Source: Holosporales bacterium
Lineage (GTDB): Bacteria > Pseudomonadota > Alphaproteobacteria > RUG11792
Length of the DNA: 12,621 nucleotides
NCBI GenBank assembly: GCA_031275915.1
Contig: JAISOC010000091.1
Span: 1 to 12,621 of the forward strand
Direction: 5' to 3'
Positions within the stretch are counted from its first letter, which is position 1, and each line of letters starts with the position of its first letter. A model generated the notes under the pieces. That model ran no database searches. It was not told the origin of the DNA and worked only from the letters and a program-made list of their open reading frames with translations. Shown here in pieces: positions 6,150-12,348 of this stretch. A program made the position numbers and the translations under genes.

Positions 6150-6865
6150 TTCACCCCTATTTCTTTGCCATACACATGTTGTGACACTCTTTCATCGCAT
6201 ATTCCCTTTGCTATCACTTCGATATCAACTATTTCCGTTGCATCATCAACTTTTCTGCCGTAGGCAATGTTATCAAGCATCCTCTTCAGCCACAAAATGT
6301 TTCCATCAACTGATGTATTGATGTTCTTTTTGAGCTGATCAACGGTAACGGTCCCATCTTTTAGTAACTCAACTACTGTCTTACTTATTTGCTCATTTAA
6401 CACAGAGTCTTTATCTGCCAATTGAGAAGTCAGGATACCAACGCATTTATACCCCCAGACCTTCACAATTTTTTCAACAACCTCTTTGCCATTGTCTTTT
6501 AAATATTTTTCCTGTAGCTCTTTTTTAGTAACGACCTTCTTAATAGAAGCCACAATGTAGGACTCGAAAACGGTAAAAATTGTCTCTAGTTGTTTTTCCA
6601 AATACGAACTAGAAAACTCATCTTTAAAATATGATTCTAAATCAACCTTTTTTTGTAGGTCATTAGCCTTTTTTCGCGCATCATCTGCCTCTTTTCGTAG
6701 GTTATCAACAACAAGCTTGGCATTTTCTTGGGCCTCAAATATTTCTTTATAATTCGGGCTTTTTGTTATTGTTACATCAAATCTTTTAAACAAGTTAGTA
6801 GAGCTCGCCTGATCAGACAAACAAGCTGCTATAACTATCGCTGTTAATACGAACCTTTTATTCAT
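6146..6865 (-). CDS. Exported coiled-coil protein, middle gene of the operon
   Basis: I do not recognise the family. The product is 239 residues with a signal peptide at 1-22 (MNKRFVLTAIVIAACLSDQA). A strongly charged heptad-type coiled coil spans about 43-77 (NLRKEADDARKKANDLQKK). A mostly helical region follows to about 200. EIVDIE near the end (211-216) is shared with the barrel protein encoded next. The reading frame extends upstream to a TTG, but ATG at 6865 is preferred because AAGGAG lies about nine bases before it and the signal peptide begins there. The start overlaps the previous gene's stop by 8 bp, and the stop overlaps the next start by 4 bp, so all three products are probably made together. 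Its location is periplasmic or surface-exposed; a partner role with the barrel protein is inference. Confidence 0.75.
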   Translation of the reverse strand: MNKRFVLTAIVIAACLSDQASSTNLFKRFDVTITKSPNYKEIFEAQENAKLVVDNLRKEADDARKKANDLQKKVDLESYFKDEFSSSYLEKQLETIFTVFESYIVASIKKVVTKKELQEKYLKDNGKEVVEKIVKVWGYKCVGILTSQLADKDSVLNEQISKTVVELLKDGTVTVDQLKKNINTSVDGNILWLKRMLDNIAYGRKVDDATEIVDIEVIAKGICDERVSQHVYGKEIGVK

Positions 6866-7328
6866 CCTTATTTTTCTCCTTTTTATCAATAAATGAACTA
6901 ACTTTTAAAGCCAAGTTTCCCAATTGTTTAGACAAATTTTCAAACTGGATCTTCAGGTCATTAAAATCTTTACTCCCGACAAAAGACGCCTCTTTGTTAT
7001 CATCCTTCCTCTTTGTTCCTTCAAGCTCACCACTCAATCCTTTCACCAAAGATTTCAAATTTTCTATCTCTTTATTTTGCACTTCTATCTTTTTATTTTG
7101 CGCTTCTATCTTTTCATTCTGCGCTTTCTGATCTTCCTCAAACTTCATCTTAAGAGCTTCCAAATAAGATTCTTGTGTAGAAAACTTCAACAACGAAGTA
7201 TTCACCCTACGGATTGGCCTGTTCTTCAGAACGTCATCCTTCGAGTGCGCTGCCGAACTTAGACAGTTACAACTCCAACTCGTCAATACCGACACACAAA
7301 TTGCTGACACTACCACACGCTTTTGCAT
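6858..7328 (-). CDS. Exported coiled-coil protein, first gene of the operon
   Basis: I do not recognise the family. The product is 156 residues. Residues 1-27 are a signal sequence (MQKRVVVSAICVSVLTSW, then Cys-rich SCNCLSSAA). There are Cys residues near the cleavage region, but no proper lipobox, so it is not confidently a lipoprotein. Two coiled-coil segments follow. One is about 52-102 and includes the heptad series AQNEKIE-AQNKKIE-VQNKEIE. The other is about 122-146 (FNDLKIQFENLSKQLGNLAL). The C-terminus is Lys/Glu-rich. A TTG one codon upstream is possible, but ATG at 7328 with AGGA seven bases before it is preferred. It sits directly behind a near-consensus promoter and is probably the most abundant product of the operon. 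A trimeric or dimeric stalk or periplasmic spacer is a plausible role, by inference. Confidence 0.72.
   Translation of the reverse strand: MQKRVVVSAICVSVLTSWSCNCLSSAAHSKDDVLKNRPIRRVNTSLLKFSTQESYLEALKMKFEEDQKAQNEKIEAQNKKIEVQNKEIENLKSLVKGLSGELEGTKRKDDNKEASFVGSKDFNDLKIQFENLSKQLGNLALKVSSFIDKKEKNKDE
7060..7122 (-). repeat. Three 21-bp coding repeats giving perfect heptads
   Basis: Units at 7060-7080, 7081-7101 and 7102-7122 are imperfect copies that encode QN.KIE-type heptads. The DNA similarity suggests the coiled coil grew by duplication of one heptad codon block. Confidence 0.6.
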
Positions 7329-7370
7329 CAAATGTTCCTAAAACTAATTGCTTCAATAACTAATGTGCGG

Positions 7371-7398
7371 ATTGTAACAAAGTTTAAATTGATGTCAA
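7371..7398 (-). promoter_or_regulatory. Near-consensus sigma-70 promoter of the coiled-coil/barrel operon
   Basis: On the minus strand there is a perfect TTGACA (7393-7398), a 16-bp spacer and TACAAT (7371-7376, 5/6). The predicted start of transcription is near 7364, leaving a leader of about 36 nt before the ATG at 7328. This is the strongest promoter in the window. Confidence 0.72.
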
Positions 7399-7408
7399 GA
7401 ATTTTTGT

Positions 7409-7423
7409 GTAAAAATTTGTTAA
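7409..7423 (-). promoter_or_regulatory. Imperfect CtrA-like box upstream of the operon promoter
   Basis: The minus strand reads TTAA-CAAATTT-TTAC, one base short of TTAA-N7-TTAAC, ending 10 bp upstream of the TTGACA. A second, TTAA-N7-TTAA spacing lies at 7457-7471. Both could be chance matches in AT-rich DNA. Confidence 0.25.
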
Positions 7424-7452
7424 AAACAATTTGCTTCAATTTTGAACTAATT
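7422..7452 (-). terminator. Possible terminator after nth
   Basis: About 16 bp past the nth stop the minus strand has TTCAA-AA-TTGAA flanked by AATT arms (7428-7452), followed by a five-T run (7422-7426). The stem is AT-rich and weak. It would insulate nth from the strong promoter just downstream. The 10-mer TTGCTTCAAT in it (plus strand, 7431-7440) recurs at 7348-7357 in the next operon's leader. Confidence 0.35.
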
Positions 7453-7467
7453 ATATTTAAATTTGTG

Positions 7468-8112
7468 TTAAGATTTTATCATATTATTACTAAAAAAATA
7501 CGGGCACAAATTTTTAATGCAACAAGTTGAGCATTTAGGGAATTTTGCTGTGCATGTGTACCTTCCATGCAAAACCAGTAGATTGCTTGCGTGTTTATGA
7601 AAACGTTTTGGAATAACGTTCAATAAGTCCCTTTCGACCTGCAATGGAGTCTCAGACTTTGATAACCGCAGACGCTTTGAAACTCTGAGAACGTGAGTAT
7701 CAACCGCTATATATGGCATATCAAACAGATTATTGGCTATCACATTGGCTGATTTTTTTCCAATTCCTGGCAATTTTTCCAAAACATCTCTGTCTTTTGG
7801 AATAGTTGAGTGAAATTTTTCAATCAAAACCTCAGAAAATTTCATGATATTTTTCGCTTTGTTATTGTATAGGCCTATGGACTTTATGAATTGTTTTAGC
7901 TCATCTTCCTCTAATTTACGCATTTCTTCTGGAGTAGTGACTATTTTGAAGAGATCGTTGGTCGCTTTATTAACAGATTTATCCGTTGATTGAGCAGATA
8001 GGATAACAGCCACGCAAAATGTGAACTCGTTAATATATTCAAGCTCTGTCTTTAGAGATTCTATATTCTTTTCTAATATCTCAAATATCTTCTGAATCTT
8101 TGATTTTGTCAT
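7468..8112 (-). CDS. nth: Endonuclease III (DNA glycosylase/AP lyase)
   Basis: The product is 214 residues, close to the usual length of about 211. It removes oxidised pyrimidines in base excision repair and cuts the resulting abasic site. The helix-hairpin-helix block LPGIGKKSANVIANN (114-128) carries the catalytic Lys120. IAVDTHVLRVSKR (136-148) carries the catalytic Asp138. The [4Fe-4S] ligands have the exact C-x6-C-x2-C-x5-C spacing at Cys187, 194, 197 and 203. The N-terminal LSAQSTDKSVN (38-48) matches the family's LSAQ.TD..VN motif. No Shine-Dalgarno precedes the ATG, but the start overlaps the stop of the upstream micro-ORF as ATGA. Coupled translation in the rpiB operon is therefore likely. 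Confidence 0.97.
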   Translation of the reverse strand: MTKSKIQKIFEILEKNIESLKTELEYINEFTFCVAVILSAQSTDKSVNKATNDLFKIVTTPEEMRKLEEDELKQFIKSIGLYNNKAKNIMKFSEVLIEKFHSTIPKDRDVLEKLPGIGKKSANVIANNLFDMPYIAVDTHVLRVSKRLRLSKSETPLQVERDLLNVIPKRFHKHASNLLVLHGRYTCTAKFPKCSTCCIKNLCPYFFSNNMIKS

Positions 8113-8243
8113 GGATTATTTACAATGATTGTTTCTGTTTTTTCATAGTATGTCTCTGAAACTGGAAATTTACGTGCTGCAAAAAACAAAAATCCAAATG
8201 TTGCTAAAAATACAATCGAACAGAATATAATCTTGAAAATCAT
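8109..8243 (-). CDS. 44-residue single-pass membrane micro-protein between rpiB and nth
   Basis: This short frame fills the gap between rpiB and nth exactly. Its ATG overlaps the rpiB TGA as ATGA (8240-8243), and its TGA overlaps the nth ATG as ATGA (8109-8112). The product starts MIFKIIFCSIVFLATFGFLF, a single hydrophobic helix of about 20 residues. A basic AARK follows, then a short polar tail (FPVSETYYEKTETIIVNNP). Two 4-bp overlaps in one short frame are hard to explain by chance and point to coupled translation. No family is recognised. The few lysines at the N-terminus and the ARK after the helix suggest an inner-membrane protein whose orientation is uncertain. Confidence 0.65.
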   Translation of the reverse strand: MIFKIIFCSIVFLATFGFLFFAARKFPVSETYYEKTETIIVNNP

Positions 8244-8677
8244 AAAAGTTTATCCAATCTAACTTGGTGTCTTCCTCCAAGAAACTTTGTATTAAGGAAA
8301 ATATCCAGGCATTCCATGGCCTGTTTATACGATATAAAGTCAGCTCCAAAGCATATTACATTACAATCATTGTGAGCCCTGGAGAATCTTGCTATATCAG
8401 TATCTCCAGAACATAGAAGGGCTCTAATTCCTCTACTTTTGTTGGAGGCAATACTCATCCCAACTCCGCTTTTGCATATCAATATTCCACATGAGTTCCC
8501 TTGAAATTCAGAGATACTTTTGGACACTTTTTGAGCATAATCTGGATAATCAACAGGTGTTTCAGGATTATTCGTGCCAAAATCCTCAGAAACAATTTCA
8601 GTAAAGTGCTCCAGTATCTGCTGCTTAAGATGAAACCCTCCATGATCTGAGGCTATATATATTTTTTCAAATTCCAA
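8240..8677 (-). CDS. rpiB: Ribose-5-phosphate isomerase B
   Basis: The product is 145 residues, the usual length. It interconverts ribose 5-phosphate and ribulose 5-phosphate in the non-oxidative pentose phosphate pathway. Family blocks in order are IASDHGG (8-14), DYPDYA (43-48), the active-site loop ICKSGVGMSIASNK (67-80) with catalytic Cys68, RAHNDCNVICFG (100-111) with His102 and Asn103, and GGRHQVRLDKL (134-144). The start is TTG at 8677: AAGGAG lies nine bases upstream and no in-frame ATG precedes the SDHGG block. The nearby ATG after AAGGAG is in another frame and reaches a stop within about ten codons. The stop overlaps the micro-ORF start. LacA/RpiB family members can act on other sugars, but the CKSGVG loop fits RpiB. 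Confidence 0.95.
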   Translation of the reverse strand: MEFEKIYIASDHGGFHLKQQILEHFTEIVSEDFGTNNPETPVDYPDYAQKVSKSISEFQGNSCGILICKSGVGMSIASNKSRGIRALLCSGDTDIARFSRAHNDCNVICFGADFISYKQAMECLDIFLNTKFLGGRHQVRLDKLL

Positions 8678-8834
8678 CGCTCCATTCTCCTTGTATATAG
8701 ACGTTACAGCAAGACTAGCATATTAATATACCGGACTTGTCGCCGAAAGTAGAACGTTAACGAACAAAGAGGGCAAGCATACACACAACCACAGCTGATG
8801 TTCCCACTGATAACAACTCTTTGATAGTATGCGT

Positions 8835-9788
8835 TTATGCAGGTCCAGAGGCTGGGCTTACTTCCTCACATAAGCACGGCATTATACGTGCTGTGTATGG
8901 TATTTTTTCTTCGAAAATTTCCCCAGATTTAAAATTTGTAATTAACTTTGTTATAAAAGCGTGATTATTGAAATGTGAAGGATTAACTGCTGTTATGTGT
9001 CCTATGATGTCACACCCAAACACAAAAAAATCACCTATGAGATCAAGAGCCTTATGATTGACAATTTCCTTTTCATTTCTGAGACCTTCCCTGTTTATAA
9101 CAGAATCATTTGGGCCTATGATTATTGTGTTATCAGCTGACGATCCCCTAGCCATTCCTGCTTTTCTTACCTTATCGTAATCCTCTAACCAACCAAAAGT
9201 TCTTGATTCTGCAATCTTCATCAACTTTTTTTTAGCAGACATTTTGAAAGTTGTACTGTTATTGTTTTTTATAATTCTATTAATTCTTTCATAATTTAAG
9301 AAGATACTCAGAATACAGTCATTAGCTGGAGTAACTACAAAAGAACTCGTATCAAATTGTTCGGAGATTTGTTGTTTAATCACTATTGTTTTGACCTTTG
9401 CATTTTGTCTGTTAATTCCAGCTTTTGTGAATGCATTCACAAATTCTATGGAAGATCCATCAATGATCGGTACTTCTTCAGCATCTATCTCTATAAAAGC
9501 ATTTGTAATTCCTGAGATTCTAAAGGCTGCCATCAAATGTTCTATGACACCTACCGATACTCCCGCTTCATTGGTTATTTTGGTACACATAGTTGGAGTA
9601 ATAACATTTGAAGTCCTTGATTCTACAATGTTGTTTTTTTCTTTTATATCTGTTCTTTTAAAAACTATTCCAAAATTTTCAGGGGCTGGTAATATTCTCA
9701 TTGTAGCCGGAAGACCGCTGTGAACACCTATCCCTGAAAACACAACTTGCTCTGAAATGGTAGCCTGATTCCTTACTCGAAACGACAT
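8835..9788 (-). CDS. lpxC: UDP-3-O-acyl-N-acetylglucosamine deacetylase
   Basis: This enzyme catalyses the committed, zinc-dependent step of lipid A synthesis in the cytoplasm. The product is 317 residues from ATG 9788. Motifs in order are FSGIGVHSG (17-25), LPAPENFGIVFKRTD (33-47), VIEHLMAAF (81-89) with zinc ligand His84, IDGSSIEFV (109-117), ESRTFGW (194-200), and NHKALDLIGD (244-253) with zinc ligands His245 and Asp249. The general acid/base His is probably His272 in AVNPSHFNNHAF. An in-frame TTG five codons upstream is possible, but ATG at 9788 gives the usual short lead-in. No Shine-Dalgarno is seen. A functional lpxC implies LPS is made, which argues against Wolbachia, Ehrlichia and Anaplasma. 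The last 10-15 residues (EEVSPASGPA) form a short tail. Confidence 0.96.
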   Translation of the reverse strand: MSFRVRNQATISEQVVFSGIGVHSGLPATMRILPAPENFGIVFKRTDIKEKNNIVESRTSNVITPTMCTKITNEAGVSVGVIEHLMAAFRISGITNAFIEIDAEEVPIIDGSSIEFVNAFTKAGINRQNAKVKTIVIKQQISEQFDTSSFVVTPANDCILSIFLNYERINRIIKNNNSTTFKMSAKKKLMKIAESRTFGWLEDYDKVRKAGMARGSSADNTIIIGPNDSVINREGLRNEKEIVNHKALDLIGDFFVFGCDIIGHITAVNPSHFNNHAFITKLITNFKSGEIFEEKIPYTARIMPCLCEEVSPASGPA

Positions 9789-9968
9789 GTTATAAACGCA
9801 CAAACATTAGCTCAATGTATGTATGATATACATAATCACAACAACACCGCACACTCGCATGTGTTACGAATTGTTACGCACTGATTGTATTTTATATTGC
9901 TGCAAATATCGCAAAACAATATCATATTATGGTAAATTGCATGGTTCTTTTGGCGCCTCAGTATAATA
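9789..9968. promoter_or_regulatory. Divergent promoter region between lpxC and the zinc-ribbon gene
   Basis: Plus-strand candidate: TTGTTA (9871-9876, 4/6), a 16-bp spacer and TATATT (9893-9898), giving a leader of about 65 nt for the gene at 9969. Minus-strand candidate for lpxC: TTGTTT, a 17-bp spacer and TATAAA, in the same area. A perfect inverted repeat ATGTAT-GAT-ATACAT (9819-9833) lies in the lpxC leader and could be an operator. TATAAT at 9962-9967 touches the plus-strand start codon. All are motif matches only. Confidence 0.38.
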
Positions 9969-10655
9969 ATGAACGTGAAATGCCCATATTGTGGTTGTGA
10001 ATATGATATAAATCCAGAATCATTACCGAAGCCATTGGGAGATGTCAAATTGGGCTATGGATGGTGGTTGCGCTGTTATAAATGCCATAAGAAGTGGTGG
10101 TTAAAAAGCACGGTTGTTCAAATGTCCACCAACACTCCAATAAAAGCTGATACCTCAATGAGAATTGAAAAATTATCGAAATTAAAGAAAAAAGGAAGAA
10201 AACATGGCAGAAAGCGCATATTACGAAAAGCTTCCATGTATGTCGTGTTGCTTACAATTGTTGTAGCTATTAGTATTGGAGTTTATAACAGCAGAGAATC
10301 TATTAAAGGCTACTTAAATCAGAAAATAAAGCACTTATCAAGCAATATGCTATCAAAACTTAGATTGTTGGATGTTCAGTATTCTATAGAAAATGATGAT
10401 GATAATAACCCAGATGAAAACAAAAAGTTAGTCGTAATTGTTAGTGGGAAAATTATAAATGATAATAAAGATTCAGTGAAATTACGGGGAATCAAAGTTG
10501 TTGTACGTGATGAAAAAGATAAAGAAATAGTATCATGGATTGACGATGTGGGAATAAATCAAGTGGCTGCTGGAGAAATAGCTTCTTTTTCTACCAAACA
10601 AAGCATTGAAAGTTTTGATCATCAGGTAAAAATTGATGTGTCAGTTTTGGCGTAA
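9969..10655 (+). CDS. MJ0042-type zinc-ribbon membrane protein (DUF3426-like)
   Basis: The product is 228 residues. The N-terminus has the MJ0042 zinc ribbon, CPYC (5-8) and CYKC (36-39), with the usual aromatic HKKWW after the second knuckle. A basic stretch (about 70-87) precedes a transmembrane helix (about 88-106, MYVVLLTIVVAISIGVY). The cytoplasmic ribbon therefore faces inward and the C-terminal domain lies in the periplasm. That domain (about 133-228) has the DUF3426 pattern: LVVIVSGKIINDN, LRGIKVVVRD and AAGEIASF. This architecture is common and uncharacterised in alphaproteobacteria. The inter-knuckle gap of 27 is longer than usual because of the inserted PLGDVKLGYGWW. ATG at 9969 is forced by the Cys at residue 5; no Shine-Dalgarno is present. 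ffh follows 42 bp downstream. Confidence 0.88.
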   Translation: MNVKCPYCGCEYDINPESLPKPLGDVKLGYGWWLRCYKCHKKWWLKSTVVQMSTNTPIKADTSMRIEKLSKLKKKGRKHGRKRILRKASMYVVLLTIVVAISIGVYNSRESIKGYLNQKIKHLSSNMLSKLRLLDVQYSIENDDDNNPDENKKLVVIVSGKIINDNKDSVKLRGIKVVVRDEKDKEIVSWIDDVGINQVAAGEIASFSTKQSIESFDHQVKIDVSVLA

Positions 10656-10662
10656 ACCATGT

Positions 10663-10689
10663 AAAATCTCGAAAATTATCAGATTTTTT
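10663..10689 (+). terminator. Weak hairpin between the zinc-ribbon gene and ffh
   Basis: AAAATCT and AGATTTT form a perfect 7-bp stem around an 11-nt loop, with two more T residues after it. It lies 7 bp past the zinc-ribbon gene's stop and 8 bp before the ffh GTG. The weak AT stem and lack of room for a separate ffh promoter suggest attenuation or read-through rather than full termination. Confidence 0.3.
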
Positions 10690-10697
10690 GTTAGCCT

Positions 10698-11993
10698 GTG
10701 TTTTCGCAATTATCGGAGAGATTATCCAATATCTTTAAAAGACTTAAAAACAGAGGTGTTTTAACTCCTGAGATTATAGATAATGTAATTAGAGAGGTCA
10801 GAGTATCTCTCTTGGAATCAGATGTGGCGCTGCAGGTCGTTAAGGACTTCACAAAATCTCTGAAAGATAAATTGAGTGAACATAGTGTAATCAACAGCGT
10901 ATCTCCAGAACAGACTATCAGCCAATTTATGCAAAGTGAGATAGTAAAATTACTGGGGAAAAGTTCACCTGTTGCTATAAAAAATGGAACAATTCTTATG
11001 TGCGGCTTGCAGGGATCTGGTAAAACAACTACTGCTGCTAAATTAGCCAACTTATATATACGAAAACACAATAAAAAAGTGATGTTAGTTTCATTGGACG
11101 TCAGCAGACCTGCTGCTGTTGATCAGCTAAACGTATTAGCTTCCACCAACGAAATCCCATTTTTCAAGGATATAGATCTATCTGTGGACTCATCACTATC
11201 AATTGCCAAAAAAGCCCTATCTAGATTAAAAGACTTCAATATCGCAATCTTTGATACTTCTGGCAGGATGTATATTGATGAATCCTTAATGAACGAACTC
11301 AGGAGTATATATGAGATCGTATCTCCAAATGAATCCTTACTCGTTGTTGATAGCATGATGGGACAAGATGCAGTGCAAACTGCCAAGATTTTTAACGAAA
11401 ATATCAAGTTAACCGGGTTGATTATGACTAAAATTGATGGAGATGCGAGAGGAGGAGCATGTCTTTCTGCCAAATCTGTTACCAATTGCCAGATAAGATA
11501 TATGTGTAATGGAGAAAAAATCGAGGATATAGAAGATTTTCATCCAGAAAGAGTAGCTTCCAGAATTTTGGATCAGGGAGACATAATGTCTCTTATTGAA
11601 AAAACAGTTGATCAAAATATTATGAATGAAGATGAATTTGATCTCTATAAGCCGGATTTTGACATGTTTGATATGGAAAAATGTCTAAGACAAATAGAAA
11701 AAATTGGTGGTATAAAAGGAATTTTGAAATTCATTCCAGGATTTGGGAAAATGCAAGAAATGTTAAAAAATACAAATATCGACAATAACTTAATAGGAAG
11801 ACAAATAGCCATTATTAGATCTATGACAAAAAAGGAAAGAAAATCTCCGAAAATATTAAACGCTTCAAGAAGAAGAAGAATAGCTGCAGGATGTGGATTG
11901 CCTGTCTGTGAAGTAAATAGACTTGTTAAGCAATACGAAAGTATGCGAGTAGCAATGAATAAAATCAGGAAAAAAGGACTAATTTTTTCGTAA
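10698..11993 (+). CDS. ffh: Signal recognition particle GTPase Ffh (SRP54)
   Basis: Ffh binds SRP RNA and signal sequences of nascent membrane proteins, then docks with FtsY. The product is 431 residues (E. coli about 453). The N domain is 1-90 (REVRVSLLESDVAL at 33-46). The G domain has P-loop GLQGSGKT (103-110), DVSRPAA (134-140), G3 DTSGR (186-190) and TKIDGDARGG (244-253). The M domain, about 316-431, contains FIPGFGKM and MTKKERKSPKILNASRRRRI, then GCGLPVCEVNRLVKQYE, the SRP-RNA-binding and signal-groove region. G3 is DTSGR instead of the usual DTAGR, and DVSRPAA replaces DxYRPAA. These are minor substitutions and the protein looks intact. The start is GTG, matching the usual MF..L..RL opening; no Shine-Dalgarno is present. 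No rpsP/rimM/trmD cluster follows, unlike many bacteria. Confidence 0.97.
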   Translation: MFSQLSERLSNIFKRLKNRGVLTPEIIDNVIREVRVSLLESDVALQVVKDFTKSLKDKLSEHSVINSVSPEQTISQFMQSEIVKLLGKSSPVAIKNGTILMCGLQGSGKTTTAAKLANLYIRKHNKKVMLVSLDVSRPAAVDQLNVLASTNEIPFFKDIDLSVDSSLSIAKKALSRLKDFNIAIFDTSGRMYIDESLMNELRSIYEIVSPNESLLVVDSMMGQDAVQTAKIFNENIKLTGLIMTKIDGDARGGACLSAKSVTNCQIRYMCNGEKIEDIEDFHPERVASRILDQGDIMSLIEKTVDQNIMNEDEFDLYKPDFDMFDMEKCLRQIEKIGGIKGILKFIPGFGKMQEMLKNTNIDNNLIGRQIAIIRSMTKKERKSPKILNASRRRRIAAGCGLPVCEVNRLVKQYESMRVAMNKIRKKGLIFS

Positions 11994-12028
11994 TAGATGT
12001 TTCAATACATTGACTAATTTCAGTACTC

Positions 12029-12152
12029 TTCCTTTTTGGAGGAACTCCATTGTACCAGATTACTTCCGTTTGTCTGTCAAGGATCACTTCGTTCTCTTCC
12101 TTGACAGACTCTTCAGTAATCTGGGATCTCTTCTTCTCGTTCCAAAAAGGAA
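12029..12152. repeat. 124-nt nested palindrome (three perfect stems)
   Basis: Three perfectly complementary arm pairs are nested around one loop. The outer pair is TTCCTTTTTGGA/TCCAAAAAGGAA (12029-12040, 12141-12152). The middle pair is CCAGATTACT/AGTAATCTGG (12055-12064, 12115-12124). The inner pair is GTCTGTCAAGGA/TCCTTGACAGAC (12072-12083, 12098-12109), with a 14-nt loop. Internal loops of 14/16 and 7/5 nt separate them. As RNA it would form one long rod. The CCAGATTACTTC...AGTAATCTGG layout recalls, from memory, the palindromic intergenic repeats common in Rickettsiales-like genomes. A structured RNA is an alternative. Confidence 0.8.
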
Positions 12153-12184
12153 AATACAGTATATGTATAGGAAGAAAGAGAAGG

Positions 12185-12229
12185 TAGGAGTGTACGCTTG
12201 CTCACTATCGTTCGCTAACGCTACTTCTA
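12185..12229. repeat. Second imperfect palindrome
   Basis: The arms TAGGAGTGTACGCTTGC and GCTAACGCTACTTCTA pair imperfectly (about 11 of 16 positions, one bulge) around a short loop. TTGCTC occurs here and again at 12340-12345. It looks like a degraded copy of a palindromic intergenic element. Confidence 0.4.
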
Positions 12230-12303
12230 ACAGGGGTTATATAGAGGTGTTGTTCCTATCTGTATGAGATAATCTCTGACAGTATTGAAGATAAGCCCCA
12301 TAT

Positions 12304-12334
12304 CCCCCACGGTTTCTCCCAAGAAGCGTGGGGG
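12304..12334 (-). terminator. GC-rich hairpin just past atpC
   Basis: CCCCCACG (12304-12311) pairs perfectly with CGTGGGGG (12327-12334). Inside, TTCT pairs with AGAA around a CCCA loop. It begins 14 bp after the atpC stop, where the ATP synthase operon should end. There is no T run on either strand, so it may act as an mRNA 3' stabiliser or with Rho rather than as a classic intrinsic terminator. Confidence 0.5.
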
Positions 12335-12348
12335 TCCAAGTTGCTCGC

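Larger units (their letters stand above)
11994..12348. other. 355-bp non-coding region between ffh and atpC, rich in inverted repeats
   Basis: No gene is supported here. The one open frame (12010-12267) is crossed by the palindromes, has no ribosome binding site and resembles nothing. The region contains a 124-nt nested palindrome, a second imperfect palindrome around 12185-12229 and a strong C/G hairpin near the atpC stop. It separates convergent genes, where palindromic repeats and terminators collect. Confidence 0.65.

Noticed and set aside
8757..8834. Hydrophobic 25-codon extension in frame after the lpxC stop
   Set aside because: It has no start codon context and would need read-through of the TAA. 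LpxC is already full length.
8678..8834. Possible tRNA in the lpxC-rpiB gap
   Set aside because: No T-loop GGTTCGA-type motif or acceptor pairing was found on either strand.
9836..10048. Minus-strand 70-codon frame upstream of lpxC
   Set aside because: It overlaps the promoter region and the zinc-ribbon gene's start, with no signals of its own.
12029..12152. 4.5S/SRP RNA gene next to ffh
   Set aside because: The conserved GGAA-type apical loop and its asymmetric internal loop motif are absent; the loop here is a 14-nt pyrimidine-rich sequence.
12010..12267. 85-codon plus-strand frame after ffh
   Set aside because: It crosses two palindromes, has no ribosome binding site, and its composition is not protein-like.
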